NCBI GenBank assembly: GCA_030429455.1
Contig: JAUIFC010000013.1
Location: 1-40,122, forward strand
DNA: 40,122 bases
Direction of reading: 5' to 3'
DNA from: Bacteroidia bacterium
GTDB lineage: Bacteria; Bacteroidota; Bacteroidia; Flavobacteriales; Flavobacteriaceae
Position numbers and translations under genes: made by a program. The notes under the pieces were generated by a model. That model was not told where the DNA came from, did no database searches, and saw only the letters and a program-made list of their open reading frames with translations. This document shows, in pieces, positions 24,423 to 32,156 of the stretch. Each line of letters opens with the position of its first letter. The stretch's first letter is position 1.

Positions 24423-24645
24423 GACAGATAAATACGTTTTGGGCAAGAAGAAGTTTTACAAAAGATTTTCAAACCAAATAATTTTGGCTTTAGCTGAAAA
24501 TGAAACGGTTGATGCCTTTGGATTGAGTCTGATTGAAAATGGTAATAGAGTTAGGGTAAATAGTGGTTGTGATGGAGAGAGTCGTTATGAATTTGGAGAA
24601 TCTTTAGAAATAGAATTTGCCAATAGTCAAATAAAAAGCAATTGA
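24415..24645 (+). pseudogene. Truncated frame lacking its N-terminus
   Basis: The open stretch begins after a stop at 24412-24414 and gives KGRTDKYVLGKKKFYKRF, then ENETVDAFGLSLIENGNRVR and a GCDGESRYEFGESLEIE-like end. The only in-frame start is a TTG at 24439 inside the conserved-looking part, giving 68 residues. The sequence looks like the C-terminal half of a small globular protein rather than a complete one, and it overlaps the previous gene's end. I would treat it as a remnant, though a short protein from the TTG cannot be excluded. No function assigned. Confidence 0.45.
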
Positions 24646-24864
24646 AATATCAAGAAAATCATAGCTGCAAAATCAATTCAGATAATCTTCTAGTTTACAA
24701 ATCAACATTTGGACTTTTGGGTTGAAGTTTTATACGGTTGATTCCTATTCTTCATCATCAAAGATTTCGTTTATTTAAAGTATTTTTGGGTTATACTTAC
24801 GGTATATAGTGCAGCTTGTTGAAATTAGATTAAGAACAAATTAGCTCTTTAAAATTGATAAATT

Positions 24865-25584
24865 ATGCATAACAGCTCAATGATGCGAATGAAGTGGTTC
24901 ATTGACGAATACGCTTCGCGAATAAATAAGGAAAACATTAAAGTTCTTGATGTTGGAAGTTATAATGTAAATGGTTCTTACAAGGATTTATTTACCGACG
25001 AAAAATACGATTATACAGGACTTGATATGGAGGAAGGACCTAATGTAGATATTATTCTTGACAAACCATATGATTGGAGTTCGATTAAAACGGACTCTTA
25101 TGATATTGTTATTTCGGGACAAGCTTTTGAGCACATTGAATTTTTTTGGATAACAATGTCCGAAATGGCAAGAGTTTTAACAAAAGATGGTCTTATTTGC
25201 ATAATTGCACCTAATGGATTCGCAGAACATCGTTATCCTGTTGATTGTTATCGTTTTTTCTCAGATGGAATGATTGCATTGGCAAGATATGTCAATTTAG
25301 AGGTTTTGCATGCACATACAAATTGTGCTCCTGTCGATTCTAAAGATGAAGAATGGTATAGTGAAAATAATGCTGATTCTATTCTTGTTGCAATAAAAAA
25401 ATATAGTGGTCAACCAGCTTTTATTAACACCAAAACCTACGAATGTATTCCTGCAGAACATGAAAAACTGAGAAAAGGATTTATTCCTCCAAAGAAAATT
25501 ACAAAAACACATACAAAAATGTCATTACGAGTAATTTTAAGCAAGATATTGTTACGACTTTATAATATTGTGAATAAGAAGTAA
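24865..25584 (+). CDS. Class I SAM-dependent methyltransferase (Methyltransf_11-like)
   Basis: The 239-residue protein has a Rossmann methyltransferase core: motif I KVLDVGSYNVNGSYKDLF (about 24-41), acidic turn YTGLDMEEGPNVDI, motif II DIVISGQAFEHIEFFW (about 80-95) and motif III RVLTKDGLICIIAPNG. The DVGSYNVNGSY variant of motif I is less glycine-rich than usual (DVGxGxG), but is seen in methyltransferases linked to glycan or surface biosynthesis. A basic C-terminal extension (PPKKITKTHTK, continuing hydrophobic) may contact membrane. The acceptor is unknown and the neighbours offer no pathway. Confidence 0.82.
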   Translation: MHNSSMMRMKWFIDEYASRINKENIKVLDVGSYNVNGSYKDLFTDEKYDYTGLDMEEGPNVDIILDKPYDWSSIKTDSYDIVISGQAFEHIEFFWITMSEMARVLTKDGLICIIAPNGFAEHRYPVDCYRFFSDGMIALARYVNLEVLHAHTNCAPVDSKDEEWYSENNADSILVAIKKYSGQPAFINTKTYECIPAEHEKLRKGFIPPKKITKTHTKMSLRVILSKILLRLYNIVNKK

Positions 25585-25698
25585 CGCAAAATATTGAGGC
25601 ACTGTTGGTATGTTGCACTTTTGCTACCACACCAAATGCGCTCTTAAATATGAATTGATTGCGCTGCATTATGACAAGCATTTTAGTTTAAAGGAAAA

Positions 25699-27000
25699 AT
25701 GAAAAAGGGACTGATTTTAATTTTCACAATTTTATGTTTATTTCTAAACGAAGAGTTATGCGGACAGTCCATTCCTATAGAGCTTGGGTGGGCTCAAAAT
25801 TCTGTAAATGCAGTTGTGTTTCGGAAAAATTCTGTTGTAAGTCATAACGATACACAGTATGTAGCCTATTATGATGCCAAAGGATATTTAACTCTAGCAA
25901 AAAGAAATCTAAAGTCAACGCAGTGGAAGATTAATAAAACCGATTACAAAGGTAATGTAAAAGATGCCCATTGTTCCATAAGTATAATGCTTGATGGTGA
26001 CGGTTATTTACACGTAGCTTGGAATCATCACAACACCAAACTGTTATACAGCAAATCTAAAGAGCCAAATAGCCTAAGCCTTTCGCAACCTGAAAATATG
26101 ATTGGGAAAAATGAAAACCATGTTACTTATCCTGAATTTTATAAATTCCCAAATGGTGACTTATTTTTTTTATATAGAGATGGGACTTCTGGTCGCGGTA
26201 ATTTAGTGATTAATAGGTATCATGTATGCGATCAAAAATGGACGCGTGTACATGAACAGCTAATTGACGGTGAAGATGAACGAAATGCCTATTGGCAAGC
26301 CTGCGTTGATGCCAAAGGAATTTTTCATATCTCATGGGTATGGAGAGAAAACTATGACGTGTCTTCCAATCATGACATGTGTTATGCCAGAACGAGTGAC
26401 TTTGGCAAAACATGGCAAAATTCCGAAGGGGGTCAATACAAGCTTCCAATCACCAAATTATCCGCAGAGTACGTCTGTAGAATCCCAGAAAATAGTAATT
26501 TGATCAATCAAACAAGTATGTATGTCGATAAAAACGGGATACCATATATTGCCACTTATTACACAGCACAATCGGATGATGTTACTCAGTATTTTTTAAT
26601 TTATAAAGAACATACAGATTGGAAAACAGTTCAGATTACTCAACGTGAAACACCTTTTTCTTTAAAAGGTAAAGGGAGCAGAAAGATTCCGATTTCAAGA
26701 CCTCAAGTTCTCGTGGATGATAGAAATCAGCTCACCCAAGTCATACTCGTTTATCGCGATATAGAATATGACAATAAAATAATAATCGCTCTGAATCAGG
26801 ATTCTGATTTTAAAAACTGGGATACACGGTTAGTATCTCATTCCTCAGTTGGAAGTTGGGAGCCTAGTTATGATACAGAACTTTGGAAAAAAGACAATAG
26901 ACTTCACCTATTTGTCCAGCACGTGGGACAAGGAGATGGTGAGAAATTAGAAAATATACCTACACAACATATTGAAATTCAAGAAATAAAAATTGAATAG
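25699..27000 (+). CDS. Secreted BNR_4-type beta-propeller protein
   Basis: The 433-residue protein has a signal peptide (KKGLILIFTILCLFLNEELCGQ). The mature part is beta-propeller repeats typical of the BNR_4 family (PF15892). Markers include DAHCSISIMLDGDGYLHVAW, NHVTYPEFYKFPNGDLFFLY and GIPYIATYYTAQ. Proteins of this family occur in marine bacteria near polysaccharide lyases and sulfatases, and structurally related propellers include PL24/PL25 ulvan lyases. Several histidines (WNHHNT, NHVTYPEF) are where lyase catalytic residues might sit, but I cannot assign activity. No sulfatase or SusCD pair is nearby. Confidence 0.8.
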   Translation: MKKGLILIFTILCLFLNEELCGQSIPIELGWAQNSVNAVVFRKNSVVSHNDTQYVAYYDAKGYLTLAKRNLKSTQWKINKTDYKGNVKDAHCSISIMLDGDGYLHVAWNHHNTKLLYSKSKEPNSLSLSQPENMIGKNENHVTYPEFYKFPNGDLFFLYRDGTSGRGNLVINRYHVCDQKWTRVHEQLIDGEDERNAYWQACVDAKGIFHISWVWRENYDVSSNHDMCYARTSDFGKTWQNSEGGQYKLPITKLSAEYVCRIPENSNLINQTSMYVDKNGIPYIATYYTAQSDDVTQYFLIYKEHTDWKTVQITQRETPFSLKGKGSRKIPISRPQVLVDDRNQLTQVILVYRDIEYDNKIIIALNQDSDFKNWDTRLVSHSSVGSWEPSYDTELWKKDNRLHLFVQHVGQGDGEKLENIPTQHIEIQEIKIE

Positions 27001-27682
27001 AATCACTTCCAATTAGTTTGCTAAGGTCAATCGCATTATGTTTGAGATAACATTTTGTGTCACGAAAACGACAAGGTTTTACCCATAAAAACTTGAGAAA
27101 AACCCTAATGATTCTTGTTGCAGATTTACGACTATAATTGAACAATTAATTTGCAAAGGTCTATTTTTTCAAGAGATGAAAGGATTGTAGTGCTTCAGCA
27201 AAAAAATTTCAGATAAAATACAGGTAATATTTGGGTAAGATAGAAACTTGTTTTTAATAGTGCATTTTGATAAAATTTGGAGAGCAAATGGATAAATACA
27301 ATTTAAAGAGTGGTTTGGTTTTTCAAATAGATTAGAAATAATAAATTTAATTTCTCAAATTGACCTTTACACGGAAAGAATAGCATTGAGAAACAATAGC
27401 ATTTCAACACAATGAACGAATAGTATTGTAGTAACTATCGTTGGCAAAAATTGACTATGTCATGCTATGGTTGATACGCCCTTCGCTTATTCGATAACCA
27501 ATCTTTGCAAAAAATTCGTCCAAGATTTAAAAAGACTATAGCCCTTCAGCTAACTTAAAATTCAGTACTTTAGAGAATTTAAATAGACAAAATAACACAG
27601 AAAAAACATATACAATTGACAATCATATGTTTATATTGCACTAGGAATATTGTTCAAAAATCAAGATTAAAATTTACCAAAT
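27001..27682. other. 682-bp gene-free AT-rich region
   Basis: I see no gene, RNA gene or complete promoter. The only structured element is a roughly 80-bp sequence near 27076-27155 that resembles another at 28491-28568. A minus-strand frame at 26960-27145 overlaps the BNR gene and looks like a shadow. The AT-rich, unstructured remainder may be decayed sequence. Confidence 0.6.
27076..27155. repeat. Diverged copy A of an intergenic repeat pair
   Basis: It reads TTTACCCATAAAAACTTGAG, then AAAAACCCTAATG, and later ATTTACGACT and TAATTGAACAATTAATTTGC. It lines up with copy B at 28491-28568 (TTACTCATAAAAATTTGAG, AAAACCTAATG, ATTTAGAACT, TAATTAAACATTCA) with gaps of one or two bases. Both copies lie about 60-75 bp downstream of plus-strand accessory genes. 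Confidence 0.5.
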
Positions 27683-28429
27683 ATGGCATTACAAGAAGAG
27701 CTAAAACAACAAGGAGATGTTCTTTTCCGATATAGAAGTTATTTACCACTCATTTTATTAATTATTGGGCTTTGGGTTAAAATTTATCAAGTAAGATTTA
27801 TAGAACATTCAATTCTTGCCGAACTCTTGGAAACGGCTAGTATTTTTGTTGGAATCATAGGCTTATCGATTAGGGTATTTACAGTTGGATATACACCGTT
27901 TAAGACTTCTGGTAGAAACACAGATAAAGGGCAAGTCGCAGAGGGTTTAAACACAACTGGAATTTATTCAATTATTAGAAATCCCTTATATTTAGGAAAT
28001 TATTTCATGTGGGTTGCCATAGCAATGTTAACAGGCAATGTTTGGTTCATGTTGTTATTCTCTCTTGTATTTTGGATTTATTATGAGAGAATAGTGTATG
28101 CAGAAGAATCTTTTTTGCGAAAAAAATTTGGAAAACTCTATTTAGATTGGACCGAAAAAACACCAGTGTTTTTACCTCGAAATTTTAACTACAAAAAACC
28201 AATAAATACTTTTAGTTGGAAAAAGGTGGCAAAAAATGAAAAAAATGGTCTTTTTGCACTGTTTCTTCTCTTTTGGATATTTGATACAGTTGGCAAATTT
28301 GCAGAACAATGGACATTTGTCATTGAAGAAAATTGGCAACTATTTGGAGCGGTCTCGACTTGTATAATATATCTAATACTTAAGTATATTAAAAAATATA
28401 CCGACCTCCTTGATGAATCTGGAAGATAA
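27683..28429 (+). CDS. Isoprenylcysteine/lipid methyltransferase-like membrane protein (ICMT/PEMT family)
   Basis: The 248-residue membrane protein has about five hydrophobic segments. It carries the ICMT/PEMT SAM-binding signature, here GIYSIIRNPLYLGNYFMW (about 93-110), followed by YYERIVYAEESFLRKKFGKLYLDW (Glu-Glu and Tyr typical of the family). Family members methylate isoprenylated cysteine, phospholipid headgroups or lipid A phosphate in the inner membrane. The bacterial proteins with this RNPLYLGN motif include lipid A phosphate methyltransferases, which is a plausible but unproven role here. It stands alone between two long gaps. Confidence 0.8.
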   Translation: MALQEELKQQGDVLFRYRSYLPLILLIIGLWVKIYQVRFIEHSILAELLETASIFVGIIGLSIRVFTVGYTPFKTSGRNTDKGQVAEGLNTTGIYSIIRNPLYLGNYFMWVAIAMLTGNVWFMLLFSLVFWIYYERIVYAEESFLRKKFGKLYLDWTEKTPVFLPRNFNYKKPINTFSWKKVAKNEKNGLFALFLLFWIFDTVGKFAEQWTFVIEENWQLFGAVSTCIIYLILKYIKKYTDLLDESGR

Positions 28430-28490
28430 AATAACTTGGTCTTCGGGATTTAATTCAAAAACAAGCTACTACATTCTATAGCGAAAAAGT

Positions 28491-28568
28491 ATTACTCATA
28501 AAAATTTGAGTAAAACCTAATGTGCCTTTTTGATGATTTAGAACTGATAATTAAACATTCAGTGCGAA
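28491..28568. repeat. Diverged copy B of an intergenic repeat pair
   Basis: See copy A at 27076-27155. In this copy the left part TTACTCA-TAAAAATT-TGAGTAA is itself a 7-bp hairpin, which is partly decayed in copy A. It overlaps the 3' end of the relic at 28559-28788. Confidence 0.45.
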
Positions 28569-28788
28569 AGTTGTATGTTTTCCATATCTTCTACAGAGAG
28601 GGTTTTTACATTTAGCCTATTTATTCCAATCAACGGTTGTCGATGTACAATCCATCATTTTCCTAAAACGACTTCGTATTTAAGCCTTTCTAGAGGGATT
28701 TTATCTTTAGTTGATGGAATGAAAAGTAATTAGCTTTGTTATTTTCAAATAAGACCTTGCCGTTGGCATCATCTACCTGACCATCAAT
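28559..28788 (-). pseudogene. Frameshifted coding relic downstream of the CBM48 gene
   Basis: On the minus strand one frame reads IDGQVDDANGKVLFENNKAN then YFSFHQLKIKSL and stops at 28690-28692. From about 28711 the -1 frame continues TKDKIPLERLKYEVVLGK, then a TGA (28655-28657), WIVHRQPLIGINRLNVKTL and SVEDMENIQLSH, stopping at 28559-28561. All three pieces have protein-like composition and join in order, as expected of one coding sequence with a frameshift and a nonsense codon. The 5' end runs into the CBM48 gene's last codons. The parent family is not recognised. Together with the repeat below, it fills most of the 343-bp gap 28430-28772. Confidence 0.45.
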
Positions 28789-29729
28789 ACAGAATTGATG
28801 TTGCCATCATAATCGTATTCTTTCAGCGCGTTATCGGGATCTAAAATCCATTCGCCATCTACAATAAATTTATAGTGATGTTTGCCTCCAATCAAATCAA
28901 GCGTAAGGGTCCACGCTGTATCTGTTTTTTCCATTCTCAGGCTATTTTCATGCCAGTCGTTAAAACTTCCTGCCAAATACACATCTTCAGCATCGGCGTA
29001 ATTGTGTAATGAAAATGTGACAGGAGTGAGAACATCCAAGTAGGAGTTATACTCGGAAAATTCATTTTCTACCACATTAGGATTTTTGGGGTCTGTAATC
29101 CACTCGCCATCAACGATGAATTTATATTCGTAAAATCCAGGTTTTAGATGTATTGAAATTTCCCAACCGCTTTCGGTTTTAGTCATAACAAAAGCCTGCT
29201 CATTCCAATAATTGAAAGTACCGCTAAGCACAATTTTTTCGGCGTCCTCGAAGCCATCTAAGGTAAAACAAATATTACCTTCCTCTTTTGAAGTTGATGT
29301 AAATAATCTCAAATTGTTCGCATCTATATAATACCTGCCATTAGGTTTCGATTTTGCAATGTTTCTTACATTTTGGTTGGGTTCAGCCCAGTATTTGTCG
29401 TTTACTACAAATTTAAAATCCCATGAAAAGCGGTCGATAAAGTCGTCTAAATGTTTGGCTAATCTATAAGTGTACTGTCCAGTTTTAGTTAGCTTCCACT
29501 TGTCCTTTGCCCAATCGTTAAATTCGCCAGCTACTGAAACACTTTCAATATCAATGTCATCATTGTCGTAGGTTTTCCAAAGTCTAGAGACTGTATATGT
29601 CTGGTAATCTCTTGCGTCGAAAACAAATATGATCGAATCATTTTCTATGCTATAGCCCGAAATATCCTGAGAATTGCCATTTAAAACAACACCAAACATT
29701 GCTAGAAAAAAATAACAACAGGTTCTCAT
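28773..29729 (-). CDS. Secreted protein with three glycogen-binding (CBM48/AMPK-like) modules
   Basis: The 318-residue protein has an N-terminal signal (MRTCCYFFLAMFGVVLNGNSQ) and then three tandem modules of the AMPK/CBM48 glycogen-binding type. Their signatures are VSVAGEFNDWAKDKW (about 63-77), IVLSGTFNYWNEQAF (about 160-174) and VYLAGSFNDWHENSL (about 245-259). Each is followed by a YKFIVDGEWxxDP-like end in modules two and three, and a degenerate FKFVVNDKYWAEP in module one. Conserved Trp residues suggest alpha-glucan binding. No catalytic domain is present. It starts 2 bp after the aspartyl-protease stop. Confidence 0.88.
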   Translation of the reverse strand: MRTCCYFFLAMFGVVLNGNSQDISGYSIENDSIIFVFDARDYQTYTVSRLWKTYDNDDIDIESVSVAGEFNDWAKDKWKLTKTGQYTYRLAKHLDDFIDRFSWDFKFVVNDKYWAEPNQNVRNIAKSKPNGRYYIDANNLRLFTSTSKEEGNICFTLDGFEDAEKIVLSGTFNYWNEQAFVMTKTESGWEISIHLKPGFYEYKFIVDGEWITDPKNPNVVENEFSEYNSYLDVLTPVTFSLHNYADAEDVYLAGSFNDWHENSLRMEKTDTAWTLTLDLIGGKHHYKFIVDGEWILDPDNALKEYDYDGNINSVLMVR

Positions 29730-29731
29730 GA

Positions 29732-30682
29732 TCAGTTTTCAGGATGTTTTACAACGTAAAGCATCTCTTTTTTATAATTAATGATGGTTCTGTGATCTAG
29801 AAAAAATTCATAACCCAATACACCATCTATCCTTGTGCCAAAAGCTTCGTATGCATAATTAAGGTTGGTCAAAATGGTTTGCATGCCTTTCAGTTTTAAG
29901 CTGTCTAAAGATAAACCATTTAATTCACCTACCATGACTTCAATTTTTCGGCCACTTGCTCCAGAGAGTTTCAATCGTCGTTGAGGTTTAAAGCTTTGCG
30001 GCGATTTTTTGACAATTCTTTTGTTAATTTGGTTCAATTCCGAACCGGTGTCTAACACAAATTTATAGGTTTTGTCTTGTATCGTAGGGTTTATAATGAT
30101 GGAATGTTTTTTCAGCTGAAACGGAATCTCTCTGTCTATGGTTTCAAGATAAACCTTATCGTCCATCAAGTTGCCTTCTTTGTCTGTTTTGGTTAAAGTG
30201 ATTTGATTTAGATACAAATCGATGAAAATTTCGTAATCCTTCAATATGTTGAAACCAATAATGCCTAAAACTTTCATTTTTTTGGAATTCTCGATATGCG
30301 AAAGGTCTATGACGTCCGAAGATTTATTCCTCATAACCAAACCTTTAAGGTTAAACTCGTTCAATCGTCGTTGCAAAGGATTGTCAATGCTGCTTAATAC
30401 ACCATATGTAGGATTATTTTTTTTGGATCTCGGATTTGCCGTATAATAGTTGGAATTCAAAATCAAAGTTTCAGAACCAGTATCGACAATAAAATTCCCT
30501 TTTTTGCCTAATAAATTTCCTTCGATAATTAACAATTGTCCATAATTCTTCAAAGGGATTCTTACCGTGTGTGCACTTAAAAACTCTGCATTGTAAATTT
30601 GGATGTCATAAACATCTGTCGAGGGATGAGAAATACTTATTCCAAAACAGAATAAGAGCATATGGAATAAGTAAGGTCTCAT
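29732..30682 (-). CDS. Retropepsin-like aspartyl protease, exported
   Basis: The 316-residue protein starts at the ATG at 30682 (MRPYLFHMLLFCFGISISHP), a signal-like N-terminus. An upstream ATG at 30727 would add 15 residues that do not belong to it. Two lobes each carry an aspartic-protease motif: NFIVDTGSETLILN (first DTG) and YKFVLDTGSELNQIN (second DTG). This pair within a single chain is the pepsin-like/two-DTG arrangement of bacterial aspartyl proteases. Substrates are unknown. It follows the SIMPL gene by 61 bp and precedes the CBM48 gene by 2 bp. Confidence 0.85.
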   Translation of the reverse strand: MRPYLFHMLLFCFGISISHPSTDVYDIQIYNAEFLSAHTVRIPLKNYGQLLIIEGNLLGKKGNFIVDTGSETLILNSNYYTANPRSKKNNPTYGVLSSIDNPLQRRLNEFNLKGLVMRNKSSDVIDLSHIENSKKMKVLGIIGFNILKDYEIFIDLYLNQITLTKTDKEGNLMDDKVYLETIDREIPFQLKKHSIIINPTIQDKTYKFVLDTGSELNQINKRIVKKSPQSFKPQRRLKLSGASGRKIEVMVGELNGLSLDSLKLKGMQTILTNLNYAYEAFGTRIDGVLGYEFFLDHRTIINYKKEMLYVVKHPEN

Positions 30683-30743
30683 CTTGGGTTGGTTTAGGTT
30701 TTCAAATAAGACGAGAAAGCAATACACTTGTTACAGCATTGAG

Positions 30744-31442
30744 CTATTTTGCAATTTCAAACTTTGCTAATATTTCATACCTTAATTTTATTTTTTTCTC
30801 TGGTTCAATGGCTTTGCTACTGCTTTCCATGACCGAATTACTTAGTTTAAAACTTGGATAAACACTATTATTTCCAAGTTCTTTAATACTTATAAGTTCG
30901 CCTAGTTGATAGTCAAGAGTTTCTACAAGATACGTAGCCTTTTCCTTTGCGGCCAACAAAGCTTGTTTCTTCACATCTTTTCGGTAAGTGGTCATGTCTT
31001 TGTTTTTTAACTCACCAATTCTCATGTATTCAATCCCATACGTGTTTACGCCAGAGATGATCTGATTGATTAAGCTAAAATCTTCCAGAGAAATTTCAAA
31101 ACTCTTTCGAATTCTTATGTCTTCATTTCTGCCACGCCAACTATTGCCGACATCGGTCGATTTAATCCTATTTTTAGAAATACCAATCTTTTTCAAATCT
31201 TCAATAAGTTGATTTTCAATTGTAAGAATTTTAATTTTTTGGCCTCTATTGCTTTCATTTTTTGGATAATAATTATTAAACTCATTTTCCCAGTATTCCG
31301 AAATCCCAATGTTGAAAATAATTTCATCGGCTTCGATGTAGATTTCAGCACTTCCTGTGACTTCAATAAATTTCTCTTGTTGGCTAAATATTGGCATAGA
31401 ATATAACACTACACCCAGTACTAATAATTGAATTTTCTTCAT
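30744..31442 (-). CDS. SIMPL/DUF541-domain exported protein
   Basis: The protein (232 residues from the ATG at 31442) has a signal peptide (KKIQLLVLGVVLYSMPIFSQ) followed by a SIMPL domain. The N-terminal ITGSAEIYIEAD-like segment (here VTGSAEIYIEADEIIFNIGI) and KKQALLAAKEKATYLVETL are family landmarks. Related proteins (BP26/OMP28, YggE) are periplasmic, and reported roles include stress or membrane protection. The frame is open for 42 codons upstream to 31568, but these precede a normal signal and contain no conserved part. It heads a three-gene minus-strand group. Confidence 0.85.
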   Translation of the reverse strand: MKKIQLLVLGVVLYSMPIFSQQEKFIEVTGSAEIYIEADEIIFNIGISEYWENEFNNYYPKNESNRGQKIKILTIENQLIEDLKKIGISKNRIKSTDVGNSWRGRNEDIRIRKSFEISLEDFSLINQIISGVNTYGIEYMRIGELKNKDMTTYRKDVKKQALLAAKEKATYLVETLDYQLGELISIKELGNNSVYPSFKLSNSVMESSSKAIEPEKKIKLRYEILAKFEIAK

Positions 31443-31662
31443 GGTTTTGGTTTTTTGAAAGTTTAAGTTGATGATTTTTTTGAAGTTGTCTTTAGAAAAA
31501 ACCTTTAGTCGCATATTTAAGTTGTTCAAATTTTGAAATGCAGTATTTTTTATTTTCCTTGCGGCCAAAGTTATTTATTAAATTTTTTGAGTTGAATAAA
31601 ATCAACTAGTATGCCAAATTTCAAGATAAACCTTTATTTTAGTTGTCTATATCCAATTCATC

Positions 31663-32154
31663 ATGTTGAAAAGTTCAGTTGAAATTAGACCTATCCGACC
31701 AAAAGACAATGCGAAGATAGCCGAAGTTATTCGTTATGTGTTGCTTGAGCAAAACGCTCCAAAAACAGGTTCTTCTTTTGCAGATAAAGCTTTGGACAAT
31801 ATGTTCGAGGAATACAATATGCCCAGAGCAGAATATTATGTGCTCGTCGAAAAAGAGTCCATTTTAGGTGGTGCCGGAATACAAGCAATAGCCAATGACG
31901 ATTCTATTTGCGAGTTGCAGAAAATGTATTTTCATCCAAAGGCCAGAGGAAGAGGATTGGGGCAACAAATGATGGATATTTGTTTAAATTTTGCCAGAGC
32001 AAACCAATTTAAATCCTGCTATATTGAAACTCTAGAATCTATGAAAGATGCACAAAAATTGTATTTAAAAAATGGATTCGAATACATCGAAAAGCGTTTA
32101 GGTGCAACAGGTCATGACGCTTGTCCAGTTTGGATGTTAAAAGCTTTGGACTAA
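31663..32154 (+). CDS. GNAT family N-acetyltransferase
   Basis: The 163-residue protein has the GNAT fold: an N-terminal VEIRPIRPKDNAKIAEVIR, the acetyl-CoA motif A LQKMYFHPKARGRGLGQQMMD (R/Q-x-x-G-x-G/A), and a C-terminal YLKNGFEYIEKR. The acceptor is unknown. The gene ends 2 bp before prmC and is probably cotranscribed with it. Confidence 0.9.
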   Translation: MLKSSVEIRPIRPKDNAKIAEVIRYVLLEQNAPKTGSSFADKALDNMFEEYNMPRAEYYVLVEKESILGGAGIQAIANDDSICELQKMYFHPKARGRGLGQQMMDICLNFARANQFKSCYIETLESMKDAQKLYLKNGFEYIEKRLGATGHDACPVWMLKALD

Positions 32155-32156
32155 AG

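Noticed and set aside
26960-27145. Minus-strand ORF of 61 codons after the BNR gene
   Set aside because: It overlaps the end of the BNR gene on the opposite strand, has no promoter and shows no recognisable domain or signal; treated as a shadow.
22460-28429. Integron gene-cassette array
   Set aside because: Genes are in one direction with repeats after two of them, but no integrase is visible, no conserved core site was found, and most gaps lack any shared element.
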